This document shows positions 47,850 through 56,562 of a stretch of 64,000 nt of DNA, one piece after another. A program made the position numbers and the translations under genes. The DNA comes from Chthonomonas sp. UBA2362 (GTDB taxonomy: Bacteria; Armatimonadota; Fimbriimonadia; Fimbriimonadales; Fimbriimonadaceae). The stretch covers positions 236,794 to 300,793 of the forward strand of contig DDTO01000002.1 of the NCBI GenBank assembly GCA_002344135.1, given 5' to 3'. Within the stretch, counting starts at the first letter, position 1; the number at the start of each line of letters is the position of its first letter. The notes below the pieces were generated by a model, which had not been told where the DNA came from, did not search any database, and saw only the letters and a program-made list of their open reading frames with translations.

Positions 47850-47994
47850 CTGTCGTGCCTCATTCTACGGCAAGACCTGCCCCGCATCGCAGATGAGGTC
47901 ATCCAGACCGCGGTCGCCTGACCCGCACGAAGCACAGCATGGCCGCTTTTCGCGTTCCTCCGTACTGCCCGGGGGGCACTAGCCATCCCTCGTC

Positions 47995-48000
47995 TACAAT
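47995..48000 (+). promoter_or_regulatory. -10 TACAAT, seven bases before polA GTG
   Basis: TACAAT, then CCACCTC, then GTG 48008. No Shine-Dalgarno site and no in-frame start with one, so polA is probably translated from a leaderless message. Confidence 0.5.
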
Positions 48001-48007
48001 CCACCTC

Positions 48008-50641
48008 GTGGATGCGGCCAAAAAGCTGGTGGTCGTCGATGGATACAGCCTGCTGTACCGCGCCTTCTTCGCTACCCGGATGCTTAGCACCAGCGACGGG
48101 CGGCCCACGAATGCGCTTTATTCGTTCGTCAGCATGCTCTTCTTGCTTCTGGAAAAGGAGCGCCCGGATTCAATCGTCATCGCAATGGACGCGCCTGGGA
48201 AAACATTCCGGCACGACAAGTTTGCCGATTACAAGGGCACCCGCAAAGAAACCCCGCCCGAACTCAAAATGCAGTTCCCGGTGGCGCGCGAGTTGGTGGC
48301 GGCCCTCCACATTCCGCTGATCGAATTGCCAGGCTACGAAGCCGACGACATCGTCGGGACGATCTCGAAGCAGGGCGAACAGAACGGATACGCCACGCTG
48401 ATCGTCACCGGCGACCTCGATACGCTGCAACTAGTGGACGAGCACGTTTCGGTGATGACCAACAAGCAGGGGGTGACCGAGACGAAGACCTATGACCCAG
48501 ACGAGGTCCAGAAACGTTATGGTTTCAGCCCAGAACTGTTACCGGACTATAAGGCCTTGGTCGGCGACACGAGCGACAACATCCCCGGTGTGCCAGGGAT
48601 TGGGGACAAGTCGGCTACGCTCCTGATTCAGCGCTTCGGAACGGTCGAAGAGATGCTGGAGCGACTGGATGAGGTCGAGGAAAAGTTCAGAAAGAAGCTT
48701 GAACCCTGTAAAGAACAGATCCCGGTCTCGAAGTGGCTGGCTACGATCGACCGTTCGGCGCCGATCGAATTCACGTTCGAGCCGTACTTCGTGACGAAGG
48801 AAGGCTTGGATGTGACCCGGGCGGTGTTAGAGTCGCTGGAGTTCAAGAGCCATGTGCGCCGACTGGACGCGATCATGGCGGCGTACCTCGAGGGCTCGGA
48901 TCGGGCATTGCCGACGGTCGAGATCGTGGCCGAGCATTTGGCGCCCTCGGTTTTTCCGGACACCGTTTCGTATCAGGACCTTCTCTTCTGGGTGGGAGAC
49001 GGGCCCTTCGCCGCGGTGGAGGTCCGGTCTTCGGAGCAGGCGTCGATGTTCGAGGAGGATCGCCCCTGGGGGATGGTGGCGATCGGCTCGGAGGTCCGCC
49101 GCGCGCCCCGGGAGTTGGTGCGCCGGCTGTTTGCCGAGGCCACGGACCAGGCGATTCTGCACGATTCGAAACCGTGGTATCGGGCGCTGCTCGACGAAGG
49201 GGCGGCGCGAGACTTGCCCCCGGCACGATTCGACAGCCTCTTGGCGGGGTACGTCCTTCAGTCGGGCCGCTCGGGCTATTCGTTGGCCGATTTGGCCCAG
49301 GGCTATCTCGACTTCGCGGCTCCGGCGACCGACGAGCAGCGAGCGATGGCGCTGTTCTTGCTGGAGGCGCCGATGCGCGAACGGCTAAGCAAGGAGGGTC
49401 AGACCTCGGTTCTCGACGACATCGAAGCCCCGCTTGCGCCCATCCTGGCCGAGATGGAGCACGCCGGCATCGCGGTGGAGCGCGAATTCCTGGAGGAGTT
49501 CTCGAAGTCGCTGCAGGTCGAGATCGACAAGGTGCAGCAGCTGATCTTCGAGATGGCAGGCGAAGAGTTTCTCATCGGCTCGCCAAAGCAACTGGGCGAC
49601 GTCCTCTTCGAGAAGATGGGCCTGCCAGGCTCCAAGAAGACCAAGGTGGGCTGGGCGACGGGCGCCGAAGTGCTACAACTGCTCGCGCCCGGGTACCCGA
49701 TCTGCGCAGAAGTGCTGACCTGGCGGGAACTGACGAAGCTGAAGTCCACCTATGCCGACGCCCTGCCGCGAATGATCGGCCCGGACGGTCGGATTCATAC
49801 GACCTATAGCCAAACCGTGGCGGCGACAGGACGTCTTTCGAGCAACGACCCCAACCTTCAAAACATCCCGATTCGAACGGAGCTTGGCCGGCAGATCCGG
49901 CGGGCGTTCGTCGCCCCGCCAGGCCACCGGCTGGCCTCGTTCGACTACTCCCAGATCGAGTTGCGCATCCTCGCCCATCTCTGTCACGACGAAGTGCTCG
50001 TCGAAGCCTTCCGCGCGGGAGTGGATGTACATGCGGCAACGGCAGGACTGATGTTCGACCTGCCACCTTCAAGCGTGGACTCGACCCAGCGCCGGCTGGC
50101 GAAGATGCTGAACTACGCGGTGCTCTATGGCGTGACGGATTACGGTCTGGCAAACCAGCTTGGTGGCGGCTTCAGCACGTCGGAAGCCAGGAAACTGATC
50201 CAACAGTACTTCGAGCGGTTTCCGAGCATCAAAGCGTTCACAGAGGGGGTGATTCAGGAGGCCCGGCAGAAGGGGTTTACGACGACGATGTCCGGCCGAA
50301 GGCGATACTTCCCCGACATCCACGCCGCCAACCGAAACGAGCGCCTCTATGCCGAACGGCAAGCGATCAACGCACCACTTCAGGGCGCGGCGGCGGACAT
50401 GATCAAGCTTGCGATGATCCGAGTGCGCGGACTGCTCGGCAAGGCGGCGACCCGGATGCTCCTGCAAGTCCACGACGAGCTGCTCTTCGAACTGACCGAA
50501 GGCGAAGAGAACCTCGTAGAGCCGATCCGTCAGGCGATGGAGAAGGCGCTGCCTCTCGACATTCCGGTCGAAGTCGATGCCAAGAGCGGCCTCAACTGGG
50601 ATGAAATGGCGGCTTGTCCTCGCACCGCGGTCGAGGCCTAG
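48008..50641 (+). CDS. polA: DNA polymerase I, without an intact proofreading site
   Basis: An 877-residue polymerase. The 5' nuclease domain is intact (VVVDGYSLLYRAFFA, TDSI-type VIAMDAPGKTFRHDKFADYK, GYEADDIVGT, VTGDLDTLQLV, GDTSDNIPGVPGIGDKSA). The middle domain (about residues 290-480) lacks the DxE and other exonuclease carboxylates, so 3'-5' proofreading is probably absent, as in Thermus and Bacillus. The polymerase motifs are present: A (ASFDYSQIELRILAHL), B (RRLAKMLNYAVLYGVTDYGL) and C (LLQVHDELLFE). The start is GTG 48008; ATG 47939 would include the promoter-like TACAAT in the coding region. Overlaps the convergent GH15 gene by four bases. Confidence 0.95.
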   Translation: MDAAKKLVVVDGYSLLYRAFFATRMLSTSDGRPTNALYSFVSMLFLLLEKERPDSIVIAMDAPGKTFRHDKFADYKGTRKETPPELKMQFPVARELVAALHIPLIELPGYEADDIVGTISKQGEQNGYATLIVTGDLDTLQLVDEHVSVMTNKQGVTETKTYDPDEVQKRYGFSPELLPDYKALVGDTSDNIPGVPGIGDKSATLLIQRFGTVEEMLERLDEVEEKFRKKLEPCKEQIPVSKWLATIDRSAPIEFTFEPYFVTKEGLDVTRAVLESLEFKSHVRRLDAIMAAYLEGSDRALPTVEIVAEHLAPSVFPDTVSYQDLLFWVGDGPFAAVEVRSSEQASMFEEDRPWGMVAIGSEVRRAPRELVRRLFAEATDQAILHDSKPWYRALLDEGAARDLPPARFDSLLAGYVLQSGRSGYSLADLAQGYLDFAAPATDEQRAMALFLLEAPMRERLSKEGQTSVLDDIEAPLAPILAEMEHAGIAVEREFLEEFSKSLQVEIDKVQQLIFEMAGEEFLIGSPKQLGDVLFEKMGLPGSKKTKVGWATGAEVLQLLAPGYPICAEVLTWRELTKLKSTYADALPRMIGPDGRIHTTYSQTVAATGRLSSNDPNLQNIPIRTELGRQIRRAFVAPPGHRLASFDYSQIELRILAHLCHDEVLVEAFRAGVDVHAATAGLMFDLPPSSVDSTQRRLAKMLNYAVLYGVTDYGLANQLGGGFSTSEARKLIQQYFERFPSIKAFTEGVIQEARQKGFTTTMSGRRRYFPDIHAANRNERLYAERQAINAPLQGAAADMIKLAMIRVRGLLGKAATRMLLQVHDELLFELTEGEENLVEPIRQAMEKALPLDIPVEVDAKSGLNWDEMAACPRTAVEA

Positions 50642-53600
50642 GGCGGAGAAATCGCGCGCTTGGCGAGAACACGAATGATCGTCTTGATCCCGGTTCCTGT
50701 CGCAAGCGGGGCCTGTACGCGGACTCGATTGGCGGTCGCGTCGAATGTATAGGTCGTCTTCACGCCGTTCACGGTGACAACTCCGCTGAGGCCGGTGCCG
50801 GTCGGGAGCCTGATCCAAACGGAGGAGTTGAGCGCTCCTCCGGTGAGATTCGTGATCTCGACCCTGGATTCCATGCCGGTCTCGAGGGCCGTAATGTCGA
50901 GGCGAGAGGCGCCGAGCCGAACGTTCTTGAAGGTCATGCTGTTCCATCCGGTGGGCAGTTTGGGCGCGATACGAAGGATATCGTTCGGTGCATCCGGGGT
51001 GAGGTCCAGGAAGGCCATCATCGAGTCTACCGAGGTGCTCATCGACTCCCACGCGTTTGGCCAGGCGGCTTGGAGACGAAAGTCGGGTTGACCGGGATAG
51101 AGGAGACTATTCGACGGCGCGATCTGCTCAGCGCCGAGGCCCACTTTACCGAGGTGTGGAAACAGAAGATCGAGCTTGCTCTTGAGCACATCGATATCGG
51201 CTTTGCCAGGGGTAAAATCAGCCCGTTCGGCGTAATGAAGGCCGTACCACATCGTGCTCAGGAACCACGGACCGCCGTTCCAGTAGGTGTCGCCCCAGTA
51301 GCGATCAACGAGACCCAGAAACTCGCCGCTCGACTTCACCAGGGCGCGTAAGTTGCCGAAGCGGTCCGGCGCGAGGCCGTTGATCCGGTTGAGCACATGC
51401 ACGGTGCGGGTCTCCATTGGTCCGAAGACTTTGAACGGGTACACGATGCCAAGGAGGGAGATGTCGGAGTTCTCTCCGTCCCAGGTGAGGCGAGTCATCA
51501 GCCCGTTGTGGATCTGGGCGGCCCGGCCCTGGAAGTTACCGGCGTCGGCGACATGCCCCAAGGTGCCGGCAATGGCGGCTGCGTCGCGTAGGCCTCGTTC
51601 AACGCTCGCATTCGAGTAGATGAAGTGTCCCCAGGCATCTTCCCAGACGTTGTTGGTGTGCATAAGCTGAAGAGCCGGGTCATAGTAGAGCCGAGGATCG
51701 ACGGCGCTGTTGCTGCTACTGGCGAACGCGGCCTCGCGAACCATGGGCCAGTTCGTTGTGAGGAACGATCCGTCGTCGCTCATTAAGTAGTGGAAGTAGA
51801 CGCCCCACGGCACGCAGGAGGTCTCGTCCACCTGAGGGGCGTTCCAGACGATATAGCCATCGGTGGTGTACTTCTGGTACCAGAACCCCTTGCCCCAGGC
51901 CTCGCTGGCGCGATAAGCGACCTCTCTGAGGAAGCGATACACCTCTGACGACTCGGCGAAGTGACCGGTGCGGGCGAGCGTGACGGCCGCGTAAGCAGCG
52001 TCGCGAGGCCAGACGCAAGGATAGGCGCCGTTGTGCATGCCGGCGATCACGCCGCCGTTCTTGCCGTCGATGTGGAGAGCCGTGGCGAGGAGGCTTCGCG
52101 TGAAGAGGTCGTCGTAGCGCTGCTCGGGGGTGTCGAGCAAAGTGCCGCTCTCCAGCCAGGTCAGCCAGGAGGCGTCGGTCGCCGCTTGCATCGTCTGCAT
52201 GCTGGTTGCGTTGAACCAGTCCAGCGCGGGGACGATCTGATAGTTGTAAGTCTCCGAAGCGCCGGCGAAGTTGTCGAAGCCGCCGACCATGATGACGTCG
52301 ATTTCGCGCGTTACACCCGGATCGAGCACGATCTTGACGCCGATCCACCCCTGGCCGTTATCGCTGCTCGTGTCCCTCCAGAAATCGGTCGCTTTGGACC
52401 CGCCGCTCGATCCGACAGACGAGCAAACCTTGAGCGCCGCCGCCAGGTAAACGGAAACGTTCTTGGAGTAGTTGGCGAAGGAGGTCGGGTTGTATTCGCC
52501 ACTCGAGCCGGTCAGCCGGGGTGTGTTGTCGTAGGCGATCATCGAGCCCCGGGCGGGATCGTGATACATCACGTCGTAGATATCTCCGCCATTGAGGGCG
52601 AAGTCGCCAAAGTAGTAAAAGTTCACCGTCTTTGACGACGCGCCCTGATTCGTCAGCAGGACTCGCTTGACGTAGAGCCCCCGATTCGGGTTGCCGCCGG
52701 GGTCGTTGGGGAAGGCAATGCCTCGCGGAGAGAAGTCGATTTGCTGGATCAGAACGTTGTTTCCGCCCGCCGTCAATCGCCCGGAAGTCTGAACCGTGTT
52801 GCTGGACGGCAAGTAAGCCTGCGTGATCTGAGAGTAACCCGATCCGGCTTCGTTCGAGAGCCAGTAGGTGGTGCCGTCGACCCTCAGGCCAGGCATGGCC
52901 TGGTTAATGTTCATCTGGCCGCGGTGTCCGGGCGGAAGACCAGGTGGGAAGGTATCCGGACCATCGACGTAGCCTTCGTTCTTGGTGCCCATCCCCTGCA
53001 CCAGCCCGGCAGACGGGTAGTACATGTCGAAGACGGTTCCGTTCTGGTCGAGCATCACGTTGGTGTACTGATTGCCGACCACCGCTTCTTCCTTCCAGAA
53101 GTAGACCGGCGGATAGCCCGTTGAGTGGTCGGGATACGGCGCTCCTCGACCGGGCCAGGCCAGCTTGTTCGTGTAGCTGTAGTGGGTCGCCGGCGCCGCA
53201 GGATCATCGCATACACCGTCGGCGCAGCCGCTGTTATTGCTGAAGATTTCCGGCCCTCCGCTGGAGTGCCAGGCGGAGACGAGGTACCGGATCGTCGTGT
53301 TGTAGCCTCGCGTCGGAGCTGGAAGCGTCGCCTTCCACCAATCGAAGGCGCCCGATCCGGAAGGCTCGTTACGGACGAATTGAATCTGAGAAGCCGAGCT
53401 GCGAAGGACCTGCGTGGTTCCCGCACCCGAGCCGAAGGCTCCGGCCGGTGTGCTTCCGTCGAGCGTGTAGTAGATGGCGACGTCGGTGTAGAAGAAGGAG
53501 TAGCCGATCTTCACCCACAGACTGATCGCCTCGTCCTCGCGGGGGACCACCGAGGATCGCATCGTCGTGCCGACCGGCTCGCCATACACGGTGCCTGCGG

Positions 53601-53685
53601 GAACGTGTTCGACGACGTCCGGGATCGCCCAAGCAAGGGCGGGCAGCGCGCAAAGCGCGAGCAGCAGGTTGCGGAGTTGGCGCAT
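50638..53685 (-). CDS. Secreted glycoside hydrolase, GH15 glucoamylase/glucodextranase-like
   Basis: A 1015-residue protein with a signal peptide (MRQLRNLLLALCALPALAWA). An N-terminal beta-sandwich domain (about 25-190, carbohydrate-module-like) is followed by an N-terminal GH15 beta domain (NQYTNVMLDQNGTVFDMYYP onwards) and an (alpha/alpha)6 catalytic domain with CVWPRDAAYAAVTLARTGH, APQVDETSCVPWGVYFHYL (general acid Glu candidate), and LGKVGLGAEQIAP (catalytic base Glu candidate). The C-terminus has a further beta module. It would release glucose from starch- or dextran-like glucans outside the cell. The ATG has a good Shine-Dalgarno AAGGAG. No sugar transporter adjoins. Confidence 0.9.
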   Translation of the reverse strand: MRQLRNLLLALCALPALAWAIPDVVEHVPAGTVYGEPVGTTMRSSVVPREDEAISLWVKIGYSFFYTDVAIYYTLDGSTPAGAFGSGAGTTQVLRSSASQIQFVRNEPSGSGAFDWWKATLPAPTRGYNTTIRYLVSAWHSSGGPEIFSNNSGCADGVCDDPAAPATHYSYTNKLAWPGRGAPYPDHSTGYPPVYFWKEEAVVGNQYTNVMLDQNGTVFDMYYPSAGLVQGMGTKNEGYVDGPDTFPPGLPPGHRGQMNINQAMPGLRVDGTTYWLSNEAGSGYSQITQAYLPSSNTVQTSGRLTAGGNNVLIQQIDFSPRGIAFPNDPGGNPNRGLYVKRVLLTNQGASSKTVNFYYFGDFALNGGDIYDVMYHDPARGSMIAYDNTPRLTGSSGEYNPTSFANYSKNVSVYLAAALKVCSSVGSSGGSKATDFWRDTSSDNGQGWIGVKIVLDPGVTREIDVIMVGGFDNFAGASETYNYQIVPALDWFNATSMQTMQAATDASWLTWLESGTLLDTPEQRYDDLFTRSLLATALHIDGKNGGVIAGMHNGAYPCVWPRDAAYAAVTLARTGHFAESSEVYRFLREVAYRASEAWGKGFWYQKYTTDGYIVWNAPQVDETSCVPWGVYFHYLMSDDGSFLTTNWPMVREAAFASSSNSAVDPRLYYDPALQLMHTNNVWEDAWGHFIYSNASVERGLRDAAAIAGTLGHVADAGNFQGRAAQIHNGLMTRLTWDGENSDISLLGIVYPFKVFGPMETRTVHVLNRINGLAPDRFGNLRALVKSSGEFLGLVDRYWGDTYWNGGPWFLSTMWYGLHYAERADFTPGKADIDVLKSKLDLLFPHLGKVGLGAEQIAPSNSLLYPGQPDFRLQAAWPNAWESMSTSVDSMMAFLDLTPDAPNDILRIAPKLPTGWNSMTFKNVRLGASRLDITALETGMESRVEITNLTGGALNSSVWIRLPTGTGLSGVVTVNGVKTTYTFDATANRVRVQAPLATGTGIKTIIRVLAKRAISPP

Positions 53686-53834
53686 TAGTCTCCTTCAAAT
53701 CAATACAAACGCAAGCGAGCGTCCTCTATTATGCGCGAACACTGGCCCCAAACAGCCTTGTAATGTTCGGCGGTTCTCGTTTGCGCCCCCCGAGGCATCC
53801 GCTGTTCTTGCCGTCGTTTGGCGTCGGGCAGCCG

Positions 53835-53840
53835 TAGGAC
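53835..53840 (+). promoter_or_regulatory. -10-like TAGGAC, seven bases before the NAD(P)HX repair gene
   Basis: TAGGAC, then AAGCGGG, then ATG 53848. Confidence 0.35.
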
Positions 53841-53847
53841 AAGCGGG

Positions 53848-55380
53848 ATGTGGATTGCGACGGCCGCCGAATGCCGAAAACTGGACCGGACCGCCATGGA
53901 TGAATATGGCGTTCCGCCGGTCGTGCTAATGGAGCGGGCCGGATTGGCGGTTTTTGAGGTCGTTCAGGAGATGTTGCCGGAGGGCGGGCGCGTCTCGGTC
54001 ATGTGCGGCAAGGGTAATAACGGCGGCGACGGCCTTGTCGTGGCACGGCTGGCATCCGAGCACGGGTACCACGTCGAGTGCCTCGTCGCCGCTCGCGAAT
54101 CGGAACTCTCGTGCGAGGCGACGACCCAACTTGCGATCGCGCGGGCTCAAGGCGTTCAGCCGATTTTCTACGACGATCCGCGCTGGCTGTTGAAAGCCGA
54201 TTGCCTGGGATGTCGCGACATCATCGTCGACGCCCTCCTCGGCATCGGAGCTCGAGGCGAGGTCCAGGGCATGATCCTCGAGGCGATTCGCATCATCAAC
54301 CGAAGCGGCGTGCCAGTGGTCTCGGTCGACGTGCCGAGCGGCATCGCGACCGACACCGGCGAGGATCTCGGCGAGAGCGTTTGGGCGACGCGAACCGTGA
54401 CCTTCGGGCTGCCCAAGCCCTACCTCTTCCAGGGAATCGGCCTTGAGCACTCCGGCTACTGGACGGTCGCGGATATCGGCTATCCCAGCACGTTGTTGCA
54501 GTCGCCGACCGACGCCCGATTGGTGAGCGCCGAGTGGGTGCTGTCGCTGCTGCCCGAACGACTGCGCGCCAGCCACAAGGGAGAGAACGGCCACATCCTC
54601 ATCGTGGCCGGCAGCCGAAGGATGCCGGGCGCGGCCTCGCTCGCGGCGAAGTCGGCGATGCGCGCCGGAGCGGGTCTGGTCACGGTCGCCGGCGCCGAGG
54701 AAGTCTGTCGGGCGGTGGCCGCCAACGTGCCCGAAGCGATCCTGCTCCCGCTGCCGAGCATCGATGGGGTCATCGCCCCGGCTGCCGCAGAGATGCTCCT
54801 CGAACGGCGGGCTTCGTACCATGCCGCCCTCTTCGGACCCGGCCTCACCCACGAAGCCTCCGTCCGGGAGTTCCTCGCTGCTGTTTGGGCCGATTGGGAC
54901 GTCCCCTGCGTCCTCGATGCCGATGCGCTGAACTCCGTGAGCTCTGGCGTGAATCTGCCGAACATCGAGTGCATTCTGACTCCGCATCCTGGCGAGATGA
55001 GCCGGCTGATGCACTCCAGCACCGCAGAGGTCCAGAGCGATCGATTCGCGACCGTCGAGCAGGCGGTGGCGCGCTACGCGCGTACGATCCTGCTCAAAGG
55101 GCCGTACAGCATCGTCGGCGAAGCCGAACAACCCCTGATGGTGAATTGCACGGGCAATCCAGGTATGGCCTCCGGTGGCATGGGTGACGTGCTCGGCGGA
55201 GTCATTGCGACCTTGCTGGCGCAAGATCTGCCGCCGTACTGCGCGGCGGCGTGTGGGGCCTATTGGCACGGTGCTGCGGGGGACCTTTGCGCGGCTGAGA
55301 TCGCGCCGATCGGGTACACGGCCGCCGACGTGGCCGACGCCTTGCCGAAAGCCCGCGCTAAACTAGCCACGTCGTGCTAG
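53848..55380 (+). CDS. nnr: Bifunctional NAD(P)H-hydrate epimerase / ADP-dependent NAD(P)HX dehydratase
   Basis: Repairs hydrated NAD(P)H. The 510-residue protein has the N-terminal epimerase (YjeF_N): ECRKLDRTAMDEYGVPPVVL, VMCGKGNNGGDGLVVAR, IVDALLGIGARGEVQG and VSVDVPSGIATDTGE. The C-terminal ribokinase-like dehydratase has GENGHILIVAGSRRMPGAAS, ALFGPGLTHE, LTPHPGEMSRLM, ILLKGPYSIVG and CTGNPGMASGGMGDVLGG. The length is normal for the fused form. Start ATG 53848; an upstream in-frame ATG at 53818 is less likely. Its stop overlaps the start of the FHA protein. Confidence 0.96.
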   Translation: MWIATAAECRKLDRTAMDEYGVPPVVLMERAGLAVFEVVQEMLPEGGRVSVMCGKGNNGGDGLVVARLASEHGYHVECLVAARESELSCEATTQLAIARAQGVQPIFYDDPRWLLKADCLGCRDIIVDALLGIGARGEVQGMILEAIRIINRSGVPVVSVDVPSGIATDTGEDLGESVWATRTVTFGLPKPYLFQGIGLEHSGYWTVADIGYPSTLLQSPTDARLVSAEWVLSLLPERLRASHKGENGHILIVAGSRRMPGAASLAAKSAMRAGAGLVTVAGAEEVCRAVAANVPEAILLPLPSIDGVIAPAAAEMLLERRASYHAALFGPGLTHEASVREFLAAVWADWDVPCVLDADALNSVSSGVNLPNIECILTPHPGEMSRLMHSSTAEVQSDRFATVEQAVARYARTILLKGPYSIVGEAEQPLMVNCTGNPGMASGGMGDVLGGVIATLLAQDLPPYCAAACGAYWHGAAGDLCAAEIAPIGYTAADVADALPKARAKLATSC

Positions 55381-56561
55381 GGAAGAGTGCGGGGTTGCTC
55401 GTCGCCTTGGCTTGGGCCGTCGCCGCCCGGGCGCAGACCGTCACGCTCCGGTTCGATGGCCCGGGCAGCCGAGAGGCATGGATCGCTTCGAATCCGCCGG
55501 AAGGAGAGCCCCCGACCAAGGTTTCGAGCGACGAAGCCAAGCTCACGCTCTCCCTGCCTTCGGCGAATCCGAAGAACCGGGTCTATGTGCTTGACCGAAA
55601 GAGCGGCCTGCTGGCGGTGCTCCCCGTGGCGGCTCAGCCGATCACGGTCGGCGCAAAGTCCTTCACTCACGTTTATCGGACCCTGGTGAGCGTGGAACAC
55701 GAGGGAAAGCCGGTTGCCGCCGGACTAGTCACCGTGGACGACTCCGAGCGCAAGCAGGCGCAGTTCCTCGCGCCGGGTGACAAGGGAAAAGTGCCCTTTT
55801 ATGGCCTCAAACTTGGAACAATCAAGGTCGAGGTCCAGTATAAGTCTGGCGAAGCCAAACGCACGACTCCGGCCCAAACTTTCGAGTTTGCCGCCGACCC
55901 CGATCGAAGCGAACCCATTCTGACAATCTCGATTCCCGACGAGGTGGCCGTCGTCGAGACCGAGCAAGCGGTCCAAGAGAAGTCTCCCTTGCCGGCCGAC
56001 AAGCCGTCTAAGTCGCCCTCGATCGTCGGCACTCTGGTCGTCATGCTCTTCGGCATCGCCGCTGTGGTGGGCCTCTTCTGGGCCTTCTTCCACTTCGCGA
56101 AAAAGAACCCCGACGCACTAAAGGCGAACTTGGAGCGCCTCGGCGTCCAGGTTCCGGGCTCCGCCGACCAAGAGGACGATGGGGCGCCAATGCCCGTCCC
56201 TGCTGGTCCGACGCCCGTCGAGCCGATCATTCTCGATCCCGAGGCTCCGGCTCCGATCTCCGGGGCGACCTCTCTTGCTCGCAAACCGGCGCTCGTCGAT
56301 GCGACCGGTCGGCGGCTGGCGCTCGCCGAAGGACCGAACGTCGTCGGACGAGACGACGGGGTGGCCGTATCTCTGGGCGGCGAATCGACTGTTTCGCGGC
56401 GGCACGCGGAGATCGTGCGGACGGGCGAGTCCCTGGTGGTCCGTGATCTCGGCAGCACGAACGGCACTTTCGTGAACGGTGTCCGGGTCGATTCCGACTC
56501 GCCGCTGTCGCTCGGGGACACGGTCCAGTTCGGCGCCGTTCGTTTCAAGGTGGAGGCGTAG
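55374..56561 (+). CDS. FHA-domain membrane protein (N-terminal extracytoplasmic part)
   Basis: A 395-residue protein. Signal peptide (LLVALAWAVAARA), an extracytoplasmic beta-rich domain (about 22-200), a membrane helix (SIVGTLVVMLFGIAAVVGLF, about 222-245), a Pro-rich linker and a cytoplasmic C-terminal FHA domain with NVVGRDDGVAVSLGGESTVS, then RRHAEIV and STNGTFVNG. FHA domains bind phosphothreonine, so it may be regulated by a Ser/Thr kinase elsewhere. The GTG start at 55374 overlaps the nnr stop; TAAACT lies nine bases before it. Followed at two bases by a second FHA gene. Confidence 0.88.
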   Translation: MLGKSAGLLVALAWAVAARAQTVTLRFDGPGSREAWIASNPPEGEPPTKVSSDEAKLTLSLPSANPKNRVYVLDRKSGLLAVLPVAAQPITVGAKSFTHVYRTLVSVEHEGKPVAAGLVTVDDSERKQAQFLAPGDKGKVPFYGLKLGTIKVEVQYKSGEAKRTTPAQTFEFAADPDRSEPILTISIPDEVAVVETEQAVQEKSPLPADKPSKSPSIVGTLVVMLFGIAAVVGLFWAFFHFAKKNPDALKANLERLGVQVPGSADQEDDGAPMPVPAGPTPVEPIILDPEAPAPISGATSLARKPALVDATGRRLALAEGPNVVGRDDGVAVSLGGESTVSRRHAEIVRTGESLVVRDLGSTNGTFVNGVRVDSDSPLSLGDTVQFGAVRFKVEA

Positions 56562-56562
56562 C

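Noticed and set aside
47939..48007. Longer polA start at ATG 47939
   Set aside because: The added residues (MAAFRVPPYCPGG) are not PolA-like and the segment contains the TACAAT hexamer; GTG 48008 fits the pattern.
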